A stretch of DNA of 64,000 nucleotides from Novosphingobium mangrovisedimenti (GTDB taxonomy: Bacteria > Pseudomonadota > Alphaproteobacteria > Sphingomonadales > Sphingomonadaceae). The notes beneath the pieces were generated by a model, which saw nothing but the letters and a program-made list of their open reading frames with translations, searched no databases and was not told the DNA's origin. Shown in pieces: positions 19,397-28,428 of this stretch. The DNA lies in assembly GCF_025153475.1 (NCBI RefSeq), contig NZ_JANZXA010000013.1:1-64000 (forward strand), read 5' to 3'. Each line of letters opens with the position of its first letter. Position 1 is the stretch's first letter. A program made the translations under genes and the position numbers.

Positions 19397-20632
19397 TCAT
19401 AGCGAACGGATATATTGCAGGGGATTAACGGGTTCGCCGTCGCGGCGCAGTTCGACCATCACCTGCGGCTCGCCGGGCCCGGTCATGCCGATCGGGGATC
19501 CCGCCACGACCTTGTCGCCCACCGCGACGTCGAGCCGCACCAGCCCGGTAACCAGCGAGGTCCAGCCGCCGTCGTGCTCAACGATGACGATGCGCCCATA
19601 ACCGCGATAAGGGCCCGCGAAGGCCACGCGCCCCGGCGCGGGGGCCACGACCTGCGCATTGGCGCGCGTTACCAGCACCAACCCACCCGAACGCGCCTGC
19701 CCGGGCGCGTCCTCGCCAAAGCCGACGAGCACCCGGCCGGTCACCGGCAGCATGTAGCTGGCCAGCCCCTCGGGCGGCGGCGTGAACTGCGATGCCGCGA
19801 CGACCTGTGCGTCCTCGGGACGCGGCGGACGCATGATCGGCCCCGGCAGCGCCGCAAGGTCGCGGCGCAACGCGCCCTGCTTGCCCATCTCCTCGACCAG
19901 ATCGCCGAGATCGCGGACCTTTTCTGCCAGCGCCAACGCCCGCTCGCTCTCGCGTGCGGCAATGCCCGAGGCCTTGCGGCTCGCCAGCCGCTGGCGCGAT
20001 TCGATGGCGGCAAGTTGCTTGCGGCGCTCACGCATCTGCCCCTCGGTGCTGCGCAATTCCGACGCGGCCGCCTGCGCGCTCCTTTCAAGGGCGCGGCCGC
20101 GTTCGATCTCGGCGCGCAGATCGGTCGTACGCTGCTGGACTTCGGGCAGAAGCGTATCGAGCAGAGCCCGCATATAAACCGCATCGCGCACCGAGCCGGG
20201 CCGCAGCAAAGCCAACACCGGCGGACGGCGCGACAGGCGCTGCAGCGATCCGGTCAGGCGGGCGAGCGGTTGCTGCTGGCGCGCAAGATCGGCCCGCAGC
20301 GCCGCGCGCTGCGAGGAGATCAGGTCGATCTTCGCCTGCTGCGCCGCCAACGCCGCCTCGGTTTCCTGGATGCGCGCCGCCACGGCCGCGGCCTCGCGCG
20401 CAGTCCGGTCCGCCTTCTCCGTCACCGCGCGTGCGCGCGCCTCGAGCTTTTCAGCCCGCTTGCGCGCGGCCTCGCCCTCGCGCCGGGCGGCCAGCATATC
20501 CTCCTGCGCCCTGGTGGCGTCCGCCGCGGGATCGAGCACCGCCAGTGCCCCCTGCTGCGTCAGCGCCTGCATCGCGAACACGGCGGCAACGCCGGCCGCA
20601 GCGATCAGGGAAAGGCGCAGGACTGGTTTCAC
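19397..20632 (-). CDS. EnvC-like murein hydrolase activator (degenerate LytM)
   Basis: A 411-residue exported protein with a GTG start and a signal anchor (LSLIAAAGVAAVFAMQAL). A long coiled coil spans about residues 40-255, and a C-terminal LytM/M23 fold follows (about 300-405). The M23 zinc ligands are missing: the HxxxD position reads ARSGGLVLV and the HxH position reads PQVMVELRR. This is typical of EnvC, which activates periplasmic amidases at the septum instead of cutting peptidoglycan. It lies between rlmH and ctpA in the minus-strand run. Confidence 0.88.
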   Translation of the reverse strand: MKPVLRLSLIAAAGVAAVFAMQALTQQGALAVLDPAADATRAQEDMLAARREGEAARKRAEKLEARARAVTEKADRTAREAAAVAARIQETEAALAAQQAKIDLISSQRAALRADLARQQQPLARLTGSLQRLSRRPPVLALLRPGSVRDAVYMRALLDTLLPEVQQRTTDLRAEIERGRALERSAQAAASELRSTEGQMRERRKQLAAIESRQRLASRKASGIAARESERALALAEKVRDLGDLVEEMGKQGALRRDLAALPGPIMRPPRPEDAQVVAASQFTPPPEGLASYMLPVTGRVLVGFGEDAPGQARSGGLVLVTRANAQVVAPAPGRVAFAGPYRGYGRIVIVEHDGGWTSLVTGLVRLDVAVGDKVVAGSPIGMTGPGEPQVMVELRRDGEPVNPLQYIRSL

Positions 20633-20714
20633 GGTTGTTTACCTAGGACAGCGGGAGTCCCGCGGGAAGAGGGAACACGGCAAGACATGGGCAATGCCCT
20701 CTTCGCCAACCCGT

Positions 20715-21140
20715 TCAGCCCGACCGATGGTAGGGATGCCCCGCCAGGATCGCCGTCGCGCGCCAGAGCTGCTCGGCCAGCATCGCGCGGGCGAGCAGGT
20801 GCGGCCAGGTCATCTTGCCGAAGCAGAGCAGGTGATCGGCGGCCTTGCGGGCCTCGTCGCCATGGCCGTCCGCCGCGCCGATCAGGAAGCGGCATTCACG
20901 CACGCCATCGTCGCGCCAGCGGCCCAGCAGCGCCGCGAATTCCTCCGAGGTCATGGCCTTGCCGCGTTCATCGAGCAGGACCTCGCGCACCGGCGTCTGC
21001 GTCGGGGGCGGCACCTTGCCGCCCACGTCGGGCAGTTCGCTGTGCTTGAAGGGCCAGGTGATCCGCCTGGCATAGCGGTCGAGCAGCTCGGCCTCGGGCG
21101 AGCGGGCGATCTTTCCGCGGGCGATGATGTGCAGCAGCAT
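20715..21140 (-). CDS. rlmH: 23S rRNA pseudouridine-1915 N3-methyltransferase RlmH
   Basis: A 141-residue SPOUT methyltransferase that methylates pseudouridine 1915 in helix 69 of 23S rRNA using S-adenosylmethionine. Signature segments are LLHIIARGKI at the start, CRFLIGAADGHG (the knot's SAM site) and the C-terminal AEQLWRATAILAGHPYHR. Its length is slightly below the 155 residues of E. coli RlmH. It follows rsfS, as in many bacteria. Confidence 0.95.
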   Translation of the reverse strand: MLLHIIARGKIARSPEAELLDRYARRITWPFKHSELPDVGGKVPPPTQTPVREVLLDERGKAMTSEEFAALLGRWRDDGVRECRFLIGAADGHGDEARKAADHLLCFGKMTWPHLLARAMLAEQLWRATAILAGHPYHRSG

Positions 21141-21267
21141 GGCGCAACAATAGGGATAAGACGCGAGGGATGAAACACGCGTAGCGCCACGGCGCCTTTG
21201 CGCGGACTTCCTCTCGCTGTGCCCGGTCGCTCGTGCGCCGGGCTGTTCTTTCAATCGGGCGCGGCGA

Positions 21268-21666
21268 TCAGGCCGCGCCGGACGGTCCGTCGAAGCCCCA
21301 CATCCTTTCCAGGTTGTAGAAGCTGCGCACTTCCGGTCGGAAGAGATGGACGATCACGCCGCCGGCATCGACCAGCACCCAGTCGGCCGCGGGCAGACCC
21401 TCGATACGGGGATTGCCGAAGCCGCCCTGTTTGAGACGTTCGCCGAGTTTCTGCGCCATGGCGGCAACTTGCCGGGTCGAACGGCCCGACGCGATCACCA
21501 TGAAGTCCGCGATGCTGGATTTGCCTTCGAGGTCGATGGTCACGAGGTCCTGCGCCTGATCGTCGTCGAGGGACTGCAGGACAAGGGCCAAGAGCGGATC
21601 GTCGCTATCGACCATCGCCGGGGGCGTGTTGCCGGTCGCAACCGGCTGTAGGTGTGCCTGTGGCAT
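21268..21666 (-). CDS. rsfS: Ribosomal silencing factor RsfS
   Basis: A 132-residue protein of the RsfS/YbeB/Iojap family, which binds ribosomal protein L14 and blocks subunit joining in starved cells. The core shows the family pattern: IADFMVIASGRSTRQVAAMA, then ADWVLVDAGGVIVHLFRPEV and FYNLERMWG. The first 18 residues are low in similarity; the start at 21666 is preferred because an AGGAG lies upstream, though the spacing is long. Neighbours nadD and rlmH are the classic partners. Confidence 0.95.
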   Translation of the reverse strand: MPQAHLQPVATGNTPPAMVDSDDPLLALVLQSLDDDQAQDLVTIDLEGKSSIADFMVIASGRSTRQVAAMAQKLGERLKQGGFGNPRIEGLPAADWVLVDAGGVIVHLFRPEVRSFYNLERMWGFDGPSGAA

Positions 21667-21779
21667 CTAGGGTGTTTCTGCTCCTTTCAGGGATCGTCCA
21701 CGCAAGATGGGGATCATCCTGCCATGTTCAATCGTATGCTGGGTAAGCCGGATGCACAGGCAAAGGGCCACGGGGCCGT

Positions 21780-22457
21780 TCACGCTGCCGTTCCGGGGAT
21801 GAGGCGGTGCGTGACAGCGTCCCGGCTATGCTGGGTACGCGCATTTCGCGTCCCGGATGTCCGGGCCCAGTCCGGATCGGTTTGGCGTATCGCCGTGGCC
21901 GACCGCGTATCGGGGTCGAATCGCAATGTCACAAGCGCGGGTGCGCTCCACCTTTCCGGACCGCGAAGACTGGACCGAGGCTTCCGGAACCGCCTCAACC
22001 AGGCCATCGCGGGGCTCGCGAAGGCAGGGGCATCATACCCCGGACGGGCGACCACCGCAATCGGCATGAGTTTCGCCATGGCGCGCCAGTCCTTCCACTT
22101 GTGGAACTGCGCGAGGTTGTCCGCCCCCATCAGCCAGACGAACCGCCGCTTCGGGTATCGCCGCAAGAGGGCGCGCAGGGTGTCGACGGTATAGCGCGTG
22201 CCCAGCTCACGCTCGATCGCGGTCACGCGGATACGCGCACACCGCGCCTGCGCGCGGGCCGATTCCACGCGCGTCGCCAGCGGGGCCATTCCGGCCGAAG
22301 ACTTGAGCGGATTGCCCGGCGAGACCAGCCACCACACTTCATCGAGCCCCAGCGCCTCCATCGCGAACAGGCTGATGCGCCGGTGCCCGCCATGCGCGGG
22401 GTTGAAGCTGCCGCCGAGCAGCCCGGTAACCGGGCCGCCGCGCCGCTGCGTGGCCAT
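21780..22457 (-). CDS. nadD: Nicotinate-nucleotide adenylyltransferase NadD
   Basis: A 225-residue enzyme that makes nicotinic acid adenine dinucleotide from NaMN and ATP, the step before NAD synthetase. The nucleotidyltransferase motif GLLGGSFNPAHGGHR is near residue 12, and the C-terminal ISSTxxR-like motif is modified to TRSATAIR. The tail beyond PDWART (about 25 residues) is longer than I expect for the family, so the stop may have shifted. It starts five bases after proA. Confidence 0.93.
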   Translation of the reverse strand: MATQRRGGPVTGLLGGSFNPAHGGHRRISLFAMEALGLDEVWWLVSPGNPLKSSAGMAPLATRVESARAQARCARIRVTAIERELGTRYTVDTLRALLRRYPKRRFVWLMGADNLAQFHKWKDWRAMAKLMPIAVVARPGYDAPAFASPAMAWLRRFRKPRSSLRGPERWSAPALVTLRFDPDTRSATAIRQTDPDWARTSGTRNARTQHSRDAVTHRLIPGTAA

Positions 22458-22462
22458 GGCAC

Positions 22463-23767
22463 TCAGGGCCGCGTCTGTCCGCTGCCGCGCACCTGCCACT
22501 TGTAGGTGGTCAGCCCTTCGAGCGCGACCGGACCGCGCGCGTGGAGCCGCCCGGTGGCAATGCCGATCTCCGCCCCGAGGCCGAACTCGCCACCGTCGGC
22601 GAACTGGCTGGAGGCATTGACCATGACGATGGCGCTGTCGACTTCGTTGAGGAAGCGCTCGGCGGCGGCATCGTCGCCGGTCACGATGGCATCGGTATGG
22701 TGCGAGGAATGCGCCGCGATGTGATCGAGCGCGGCATCGAGACCGTCGACAACGGCCACCGACAGCACGGCATCGAGGTACTCGGTGTCCCAGTCCTCAC
22801 CACTGGCGGGCAGGATGCGCGGATCGAGCGCCTGCGCGCGGGCATCGCCGCGCAGCTCGCAGCCCGCATCGAGCAGGCCGGCAACCACCGTTTCGGCCTC
22901 GGGGAACTGCGTGTCGAGCAGCAGCGTCTCCATCGCCCCGCAAATGCCGGTGCGGCGCATCTTGGCATTGAGCGCGACCTGCCGCGCCATCTCCGGATCG
23001 GCCGCGGCGTGGATATAGGTGTGGCAGATGCCGTCGAGGTGGGCGAGCACCGGCACCCGCGCATCGGCCTGGACGCGCGCGACAAGGCTTTTCCCGCCGC
23101 GCGGAACGATCATGTCGATCAGGCCCGCCGCGGTCAGCATGGCGCCGACGACCGCACGGTCCTGCGTCGGCACGAGCTGGATCGCCGCGGCGGGAATGCC
23201 GACGCTTTCGAGGCCCGTCGCGAACGCGGCCTGGATCGCACGATTCGAATGGAGCGCCTCGCTGCCGCCGCGCAGCAGCACGGCATTTCCCGAACGCAGG
23301 CACAGCGCCGCGGCATCGGCCGTGACGTTGGGGCGGCTTTCATAAATGATGCCGATCAGGCCGATGGGAATGCGCACGCGGCTGAGGCGCAGGCCATTAG
23401 GGCGTTCGACTTCGTCGATCACCTGGCCGACCGGATCGGGCAGGCTCGCGACCTGTTCCACGGCATCGGCAATGCCGGCGAGGCGGTCGGAGTCGAGCCG
23501 CAGGCGATCGAGCATGGAGCCCGTCAGCCCCTTCGCCTCACCCGCCGCGACGTCGCGCGCATTGGCTTCGAGAATCGCCGGCTCCGCGGTGCGCAAGGCG
23601 GCGGCGGCGGCGCGCAGGGCCTCGGCCTTCTGCGCTTCGCTCAGCCGCGCGAGCACGCGCTGCGCCGCGCGGCCATCGCGGGCCAGGCGCGCAACCAGAT
23701 CTTCGGGCGATTCGCCAGCGGCCACATCGGCCACCTTGTCGGCAACGGGGGTAGTCTGCACGGTCAT
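22463..23767 (-). CDS. proA: Gamma-glutamyl phosphate reductase ProA
   Basis: A 434-residue NADPH-dependent enzyme that reduces gamma-glutamyl phosphate to glutamate semialdehyde in proline synthesis. Conserved blocks include IGLIGIIYESRPNVTADAA, LRGGSEALHSN, and the catalytic cysteine segment MRRTGICGAMETLLLD. The C-terminal VNASSQFADGGEFGLGAEIG and TYKWQVRGSGQTRP are diagnostic. It heads the run proA-nadD-rsfS-rlmH. The proB kinase gene is not in the window. Confidence 0.97.
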   Translation of the reverse strand: MTVQTTPVADKVADVAAGESPEDLVARLARDGRAAQRVLARLSEAQKAEALRAAAAALRTAEPAILEANARDVAAGEAKGLTGSMLDRLRLDSDRLAGIADAVEQVASLPDPVGQVIDEVERPNGLRLSRVRIPIGLIGIIYESRPNVTADAAALCLRSGNAVLLRGGSEALHSNRAIQAAFATGLESVGIPAAAIQLVPTQDRAVVGAMLTAAGLIDMIVPRGGKSLVARVQADARVPVLAHLDGICHTYIHAAADPEMARQVALNAKMRRTGICGAMETLLLDTQFPEAETVVAGLLDAGCELRGDARAQALDPRILPASGEDWDTEYLDAVLSVAVVDGLDAALDHIAAHSSHHTDAIVTGDDAAAERFLNEVDSAIVMVNASSQFADGGEFGLGAEIGIATGRLHARGPVALEGLTTYKWQVRGSGQTRP

Positions 23768-24097
23768 CAGCGCCGCCTAGCACCGAAGCGCGGAATTGTC
23801 ACCGATTCCGCCATTCCTGCCCCGCTGTTGTTGAACGGCAACACCCTGACGGGAAAGCAACCGGAAGGCTCGACCTGAACCGGTTTTCAATTGACACGAT
23901 TCGCCTACGGAGCGGAAAATTCACGCAAGATTAATTTCCTGACATGCTGCGGCTGCACAGTTCATCGTGCGCAGGCTTCAACTCGCCCCAATTCAGCAAA
24001 GGTTTGCGATAGTCCGATTCGCCTTTGCCGGCCCGCGCTGCTAGCCAGCTTGCCGGGACTGAGACAGTAGAATTCCAGCGGGGTCGTTTTGAAATTG
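23768..24097. other. Intergenic region between divergent proA and M23 peptidase genes
   Basis: About 330 bases with no gene I can support. It must hold the promoters of both divergent units. On the plus strand a TTGACA at 23891-23896 is followed 18 bases later by GAAAAT (23915-23920), a possible sigma-70-type promoter for the M23-bactofilin pair. The stretch 23881-23945 is less GC-rich than its surroundings. Confidence 0.35.
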
Positions 24098-25225
24098 ATG
24101 TCAGCCGGGGCGCTCCTCTCGCGCCTCAGGACCGCATTTCCCGATCGCGAGTTCATCATGCGATCGCAGGGGCAGGTCCGGTTTATCCGCATTTCCTCGC
24201 GCGTGCAGATGGCTGCGGCCGGCGCCGCGACCGCATTGGCCGCCGTCTGGCTCGGCACGATGAGCGCGGCCGCCATCGCCCGCATCTCCGCCAGCAGCGA
24301 ACATGCCGCCCTGCTCGATCGCGAAGCCGCGATCGCCACCTCCGAAAGCCGCGTCGCGAAGTATCGCAGCTCCATCCGCGAAACCACCTCCGACCTCGCC
24401 CGGCGCCAGCAGTTCATCGAACAGATGGTGGAAGCGCACATCGGTGACCTGCCCAGCGACAAGCAGGCCGGCGAGACCGTTTCGGACAGCAGCAACGAAG
24501 CCGCCGAAACCGTCAAGAAAGTCAGCGCCGTCGTTCCCGAAGCCCGCGGCCTTGCCGAAATCGAGGCCCAGCAGATCGCCTTCGTCGAGCGCCTGACCCG
24601 CTATGCCGACCGCCGGTCACAGGCCGCCAGCACCGCGATCCGCAAGCTCGGTCTCAATCCCAACGCCATCATCGCCGGCTCGAACGGCGCCGAGGGCGGC
24701 CCGCTGATGAAGCTCGCCACGGCCGCCGACGGCTCGCTCGACCCGCGCTTCCAGCGCATGGGCGCCAGCCTCGCCCGGATGGACGCGCTGGAGAACGGCT
24801 TGGCCTCGATCCCGCAGGTCAGTCCGGCCCACGTGGCGTATGTTTCGTCGAGCTACGGCTATCGCTCCGACCCCTTCACCCACTCCGCGGCCTTCCATGC
24901 CGGGCTCGACTTCCCCGGGCCGCGCGGATCGCCGATCTACGCCGCCGCCAAAGGCAAGGTCAGCTTCGTCGGCCGCCGCCAGGGCTATGGCAACTGCATC
25001 GAGATCCGCCACGGCAACGGCCTGATGACCCGCTACGCCCACCTTTCACGCTTCAAGGCGCATGTCGGGCAGAAAGTGGACGCAGGCACCGTGATCGCGG
25101 CCATGGGCAGCACCGGCCGCTCGACCGGCCCGCACCTGCACTTCGAAGTCCGCATCAACGGTCGCCCGGTCAATCCGCGCCCCTTCCTCGAGACCGCACG
25201 CAATGTTCAGCAAAAGGCCGGCTAA
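24098..25225 (+). CDS. M23 family metallopeptidase, membrane-anchored
   Basis: About 375 residues. A short cytosolic N-terminus is followed by one membrane segment (MAAAGAATALAAVWLGTM), a coiled coil (about 70-140) and a C-terminal M23 domain with intact zinc ligands: HAGLDFPG and HLHFEVRINGRPVNP. It is expected to cut peptide cross-links in peptidoglycan. The ATG at 24098 is used; a TTG at 24089 with a closer GGGG is an alternative. The bactofilin gene begins right at its end, so the two form one unit. Confidence 0.92.
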   Translation: MSAGALLSRLRTAFPDREFIMRSQGQVRFIRISSRVQMAAAGAATALAAVWLGTMSAAAIARISASSEHAALLDREAAIATSESRVAKYRSSIRETTSDLARRQQFIEQMVEAHIGDLPSDKQAGETVSDSSNEAAETVKKVSAVVPEARGLAEIEAQQIAFVERLTRYADRRSQAASTAIRKLGLNPNAIIAGSNGAEGGPLMKLATAADGSLDPRFQRMGASLARMDALENGLASIPQVSPAHVAYVSSSYGYRSDPFTHSAAFHAGLDFPGPRGSPIYAAAKGKVSFVGRRQGYGNCIEIRHGNGLMTRYAHLSRFKAHVGQKVDAGTVIAAMGSTGRSTGPHLHFEVRINGRPVNPRPFLETARNVQQKAG

Positions 25226-25226
25226 C

Positions 25227-25646
25227 ATGGCCAAGACTCCCGCCAGCACCCGCCCCAACGCAGCCTCCACGTTCTCCATGCTCGGGGCCGACACTGTCAT
25301 TACCGGCAACATCGAAGCGAGCGCGGACCTCCACGTCGACGGCCGCATCGACGGCGACATCGCCTGCAATGCGCTGGTCCAGGGCGAAGACAGCCGGATC
25401 ACCGGCAGCATCCGGGCCGAAACGGTGCGCGTCGCCGGGTCGGTCAGCGGCACGATCGCCGCGCGCGACGTGGTGATCCTCAAGACCGCGCGCATCGAGG
25501 GCGACGTCTCCTATGACACGCTGACCATCGAACAGGGCGCCCGTCTGGACGGCCGGCTCAGCCCCCATGGCGGCCAGATGCCGCCGGCGATCACGCAGTC
25601 GGCGAAGCCCGCCGAAGCGGAACTGGTGCTCACGCCGACGAAGTAA
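25227..25646 (+). CDS. Bactofilin family cytoskeletal protein
   Basis: A 139-residue protein with the right-handed beta-helix repeats of bactofilins (DVITGNIEA-like turns: DLHVDGRIDGDIACNALVQGE, RITGSIRAETVRVAGSVSG). Bactofilins polymerise without nucleotide and recruit envelope enzymes. The adjacent M23 peptidase is the usual partner; in other bacteria such pairs control cell shape. An alternative ATG at 25203 (MFSKRPAN) would overlap the peptidase gene by 23 bases. AAAGG precedes the ATG chosen. Confidence 0.92.
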   Translation: MAKTPASTRPNAASTFSMLGADTVITGNIEASADLHVDGRIDGDIACNALVQGEDSRITGSIRAETVRVAGSVSGTIAARDVVILKTARIEGDVSYDTLTIEQGARLDGRLSPHGGQMPPAITQSAKPAEAELVLTPTK

Positions 25647-25790
25647 CGCGCGGCACTCGCAACATTACGCCTCGGAACTTTACGGAGTGCGGCGGGTGCC
25701 CTCGCGCCGGTAATAACGTCCTCAGACGGCTTGGCAGAATTGACCCCCCGCCTTCACAGTCGTCGCCATTACCCGGACGAAACCGGAATA

Positions 25791-25826
25791 CGCTCCCGCC
25801 ACAGTCCCGGCGGGAGCGCCTTTTTT
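25791..25826 (+). terminator. Intrinsic terminator after the bactofilin gene
   Basis: A 9-bp stem GCTCCCGCC / GGCGGGAGC with an eight-base loop, followed by GCC and six T residues. It ends rightward transcription before the convergent SUF operon. Confidence 0.85.
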
Positions 25827-25854
25827 CCCCTCGCCGGCCTTTCCGGCGGCGGGT

Positions 25855-26208
25855 TCAGACCGTGAAGCTTTCCCCGCATCCGCAACTGCCCTTGGCGTTG
25901 GGATTGTCGAACACGAAGCCCGCGGTGAAATCGTCTTCCTTCCAGTCCATCGTGCTGCCCACGAGATAGAGCACCGAGGCACCGTCGATGTAGAACGTGC
26001 CGCCGGGCGTCTCGATCTTCTCGTCGAAGGCCACTTCCTCGGTCACGTAGTCGACCGAGTAGGCAAGGCCGGAACAGCCCCGGCGCGGCGTCGAGAGCTT
26101 GACGCCGATCGCCCCTTGGGGCGCCTCGCTCATCAGCCTGGCGATGCGCGCTTCGGCGGCGGGAGTCAGCACAACGGCTGCGGGACGCTGGCGGGTTGTG
26201 GTAGTCAT
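25855..26208 (-). CDS. sufA: A-type iron-sulfur carrier (SufA/IscA-like), SUF operon
   Basis: A 117-residue HesB/IscA-fold protein that carries Fe-S clusters from the SufBCD scaffold to targets. The three cluster ligands are C45 (RRGCSG), C109 and C111 (GSCGCGESF). It is the last gene of the SUF operon. Its ATG overlaps the stop of the GNAT gene (ATGA). A second A-type protein at 63.5 kb is ErpA-like. SufA is inferred from position in the operon. Confidence 0.92.
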   Translation of the reverse strand: MTTTTRQRPAAVVLTPAAEARIARLMSEAPQGAIGVKLSTPRRGCSGLAYSVDYVTEEVAFDEKIETPGGTFYIDGASVLYLVGSTMDWKEDDFTAGFVFDNPNAKGSCGCGESFTV

Positions 26209-26732
26209 AGCTTCTTTTCCCAGAACTGCGCTGTCCCCTTCTCCGGGTCGAGCGCATAGTTTCCGTAACCGAGCGAGGCATAGAGCGCCTTGGCCGGTTC
26301 ATTCCCGCCCAGCACCTCGAGCGTGATCTTGCAGGCCCCGCGCGCCCGTGCTTCCTGCTCGACGGCGCGCATCAGCGCCCGTCCGACGCCGCGCCCGCGC
26401 GCGGTCGGCTTCACGGCAACATCGTGGATATTGATCAGCGGGCGCGCCGCGAACGTCGAAAAGCCGGTGAAACAGTTGGCCAGCCCCACCGGTTCGTCGC
26501 CATCGAAAGCCAGCAGCGAAAAGGCCCCGGGGACGGCATCGAGCGCCGGCACGAGCCTCTGGCGCACCGCGTCCTCCAGCGGCTGCCCGCCCCCCATCGG
26601 ATCGCGCGCATAGGCATCGAGCAGCGCAACGAGGGCCTCGCCGTCGGGCTCGAAGCCATAGTCGGCCAGCCGCACGCTCACGGCCGGGGCTGCGGCCGGC
26701 ATATCCGCGTCGGGGGCAAATGTCTGGGTCAC
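26205..26732 (-). CDS. GNAT-family N-acetyltransferase inside the SUF operon
   Basis: A 175-residue GNAT enzyme. The acetyl-CoA loop reads ARGRGVGRALMRAVEQEA, preceded by INIHDVAVKPT and followed by CKITLEVLGGNEPAKALYASLGY. The GTG start overlaps the stop of the upstream DUF59 gene as GTGA, and its own stop overlaps the sufA ATG. It is thus a true operon member, but a link to iron-sulfur assembly is not established. Substrate unknown. Confidence 0.88.
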   Translation of the reverse strand: MTQTFAPDADMPAAAPAVSVRLADYGFEPDGEALVALLDAYARDPMGGGQPLEDAVRQRLVPALDAVPGAFSLLAFDGDEPVGLANCFTGFSTFAARPLINIHDVAVKPTARGRGVGRALMRAVEQEARARGACKITLEVLGGNEPAKALYASLGYGNYALDPEKGTAQFWEKKL

Positions 26733-27229
26733 AGCATTCCCAGTTCGAGCTTCGCCTCGTCGGACATCTTGGCCATGTCCCACGGCGGATCCCAGACGAG
26801 ATTGACCTCGCAGTCGCGCACGCCGGGCACCGCCGCGACGCGCAGTTCGACTTCGCCGGGCATCGATTCGGCGACGGGGCAATGCGGCGTGGTCAGCGTC
26901 ATCGTCACCGCGACCGATGCCTCGGGCGTAACGTCGACGCCGTAGATCAGCCCGAGATCATAGATGTTGACCGGGATTTCCGGGTCGAAGATCTCCTTGA
27001 GCGCGCTGATCACGCCCTCGTAGACCGCCCCGCCCGGCTCGCCGGGGTTGTCCCCCTGCGGCGTCTCGGACAGGAAGCCTTCAAGGTAGTCGCGCTTGCG
27101 GCTCAGCTTCTCGGCCGCCGTTTCGGCCGGAAGCGCGGCATCGTCGACCCGTGCACGCGGGGGCGGTGCACTCGATTCGACTTCCTCGATCTGGAACTTG
27201 CGCGGCTCGTCGCGGTTCTGCTCAGTCAT
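26729..27229 (-). CDS. sufT: DUF59 (MIP18-family) SUF maturation protein, SufT-like
   Basis: A 166-residue protein. The N-terminal 60 residues are charged and variable. The C-terminal DUF59 domain has EIFDPEIPVNIYDLGLIYGV and TLTTPHCPVAESMPGEVE, with the conserved cysteine in the HCP motif. Relatives (SufT, PaaD, yeast Cia2) help mature Fe-S proteins. It lies between sufS and the GNAT gene with ATGA and GTGA overlaps. Confidence 0.92.
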   Translation of the reverse strand: MTEQNRDEPRKFQIEEVESSAPPPRARVDDAALPAETAAEKLSRKRDYLEGFLSETPQGDNPGEPGGAVYEGVISALKEIFDPEIPVNIYDLGLIYGVDVTPEASVAVTMTLTTPHCPVAESMPGEVELRVAAVPGVRDCEVNLVWDPPWDMAKMSDEAKLELGML

Positions 27230-28428
27230 TGGCCGAATATTCTCCTCGTGCGCTCGATCCCTTTCAGGAGCGCCTCGATATCGCTTTCATCGCTGTAGAG
27301 GCCGAAGCTGGCCCGCGCGGTGGCCGGCACGCCGAGATGGTCCATCAACGGCTGTGCGCAGTGGTGGCCGGCGCGAATCGCCACGCCTTCCTCGTCCAAT
27401 ATGGTGCCGAGGTCGTGCGGGTGAACCCCGTCGAGCGCGAAACTGACGATGCCTGCCGTTTCCTCCGGACCGAACAGGGTCACGTCGTTACGCATGCGCA
27501 GGGCCTCGCGCAGCTTGGCACCCAGTTCGCGCTCGTGCTGCTCGGCGCGGTCGAGACCGATAGCGGCCAGCCAGTCGATCGCCGCGGCCATGCCGATCAC
27601 TTCGACGATCATCGGAGTCCCGGCCTCGAAGCGCTGCGGCGGCGGGGCATAAGTGGTCTTCTCGAAGGTCACGCGGTCGATCATCGCGCCGCCGCCGTGC
27701 CAGGGCGGCATCGATTCGAGAATTTCCGCGCGTGCCCAGAGTGCGCCGACACCGGTCGGCCCATAGAGCTTGTGCGCCGAGAAGACATAGAAGTCGCAGT
27801 CGAGCGCCGCCATGTCGAGCGCGAGGCGCGGGACGGCCTGACAGCCATCGACCAGCAGCTTCGCCCCCACCCCATGCGCCAGATCGGCGGCCCTTCGCAC
27901 GTCGAGCATAGAGCCCAGCACGTTGGAAACATGGGCCAGCGAGACCAGCTTGTGCGCCGGAGTGAGCATGGACTCGGCCGCGTCGAGATCGATCCGCCCG
28001 TCCGCCGTCAGCGGGCAGACATCGATTTCGACGCCGGTACGCTCGCGCAGGAGCTGCCAGGGCACGATGTTCGCGTGATGCTCCAGCGTGGAGAGCAGGA
28101 TGCGGTCGCCCGCCTTGAGATTCTGCACGCCCCAGGTCTGCGCCACCAGGTTGATCGCCTCGGTCGCGCCGCGGGTGAAGACCACTTCCTCTTCGCTGCC
28201 GCAGATGAAAGCCGCCGTGCGTCGCCGCGCGGCCTCGAAGGCCAGCGTCATTTCGGCGGAGCGGGCATAGACCCCGCGATGCACCGTCGCATAATCGCGG
28301 CCCAGCGCATTCACCGTGGCATCGATCACCGCCTGCGGCTTTTGCGCGGTGGCGGCGGTATCGAGATAGTGCCAGCCGCCGCCGAGACCGGGGAACTGAT
28401 CCTTGAGAGTGATGGTCGCGGTGCTCAC
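27226..28428 (-). CDS. sufS: Cysteine desulfurase SufS
   Basis: A 400-residue PLP enzyme of the group II desulfurases. It takes sulfur from cysteine for cluster assembly. The PLP lysine is K220 (FSAHKLYGPTGVG) and the persulfide cysteine is C357 in RAGHHCAQPLM, the group II signature. The GTG start overlaps the sufD stop. No SufE or SufU gene is next to it; a partner may be elsewhere. Confidence 0.97.
   Translation of the reverse strand: MSTATITLKDQFPGLGGGWHYLDTAATAQKPQAVIDATVNALGRDYATVHRGVYARSAEMTLAFEAARRRTAAFICGSEEEVVFTRGATEAINLVAQTWGVQNLKAGDRILLSTLEHHANIVPWQLLRERTGVEIDVCPLTADGRIDLDAAESMLTPAHKLVSLAHVSNVLGSMLDVRRAADLAHGVGAKLLVDGCQAVPRLALDMAALDCDFYVFSAHKLYGPTGVGALWARAEILESMPPWHGGGAMIDRVTFEKTTYAPPPQRFEAGTPMIVEVIGMAAAIDWLAAIGLDRAEQHERELGAKLREALRMRNDVTLFGPEETAGIVSFALDGVHPHDLGTILDEEGVAIRAGHHCAQPLMDHLGVPATARASFGLYSDESDIEALLKGIERTRRIFGQ

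Noticed and set aside
21652-22194. Plus-strand frame over nadD containing MFNRMLGKPDAQAK
   Set aside because: Most of it lies antisense to nadD and no family pattern is visible.
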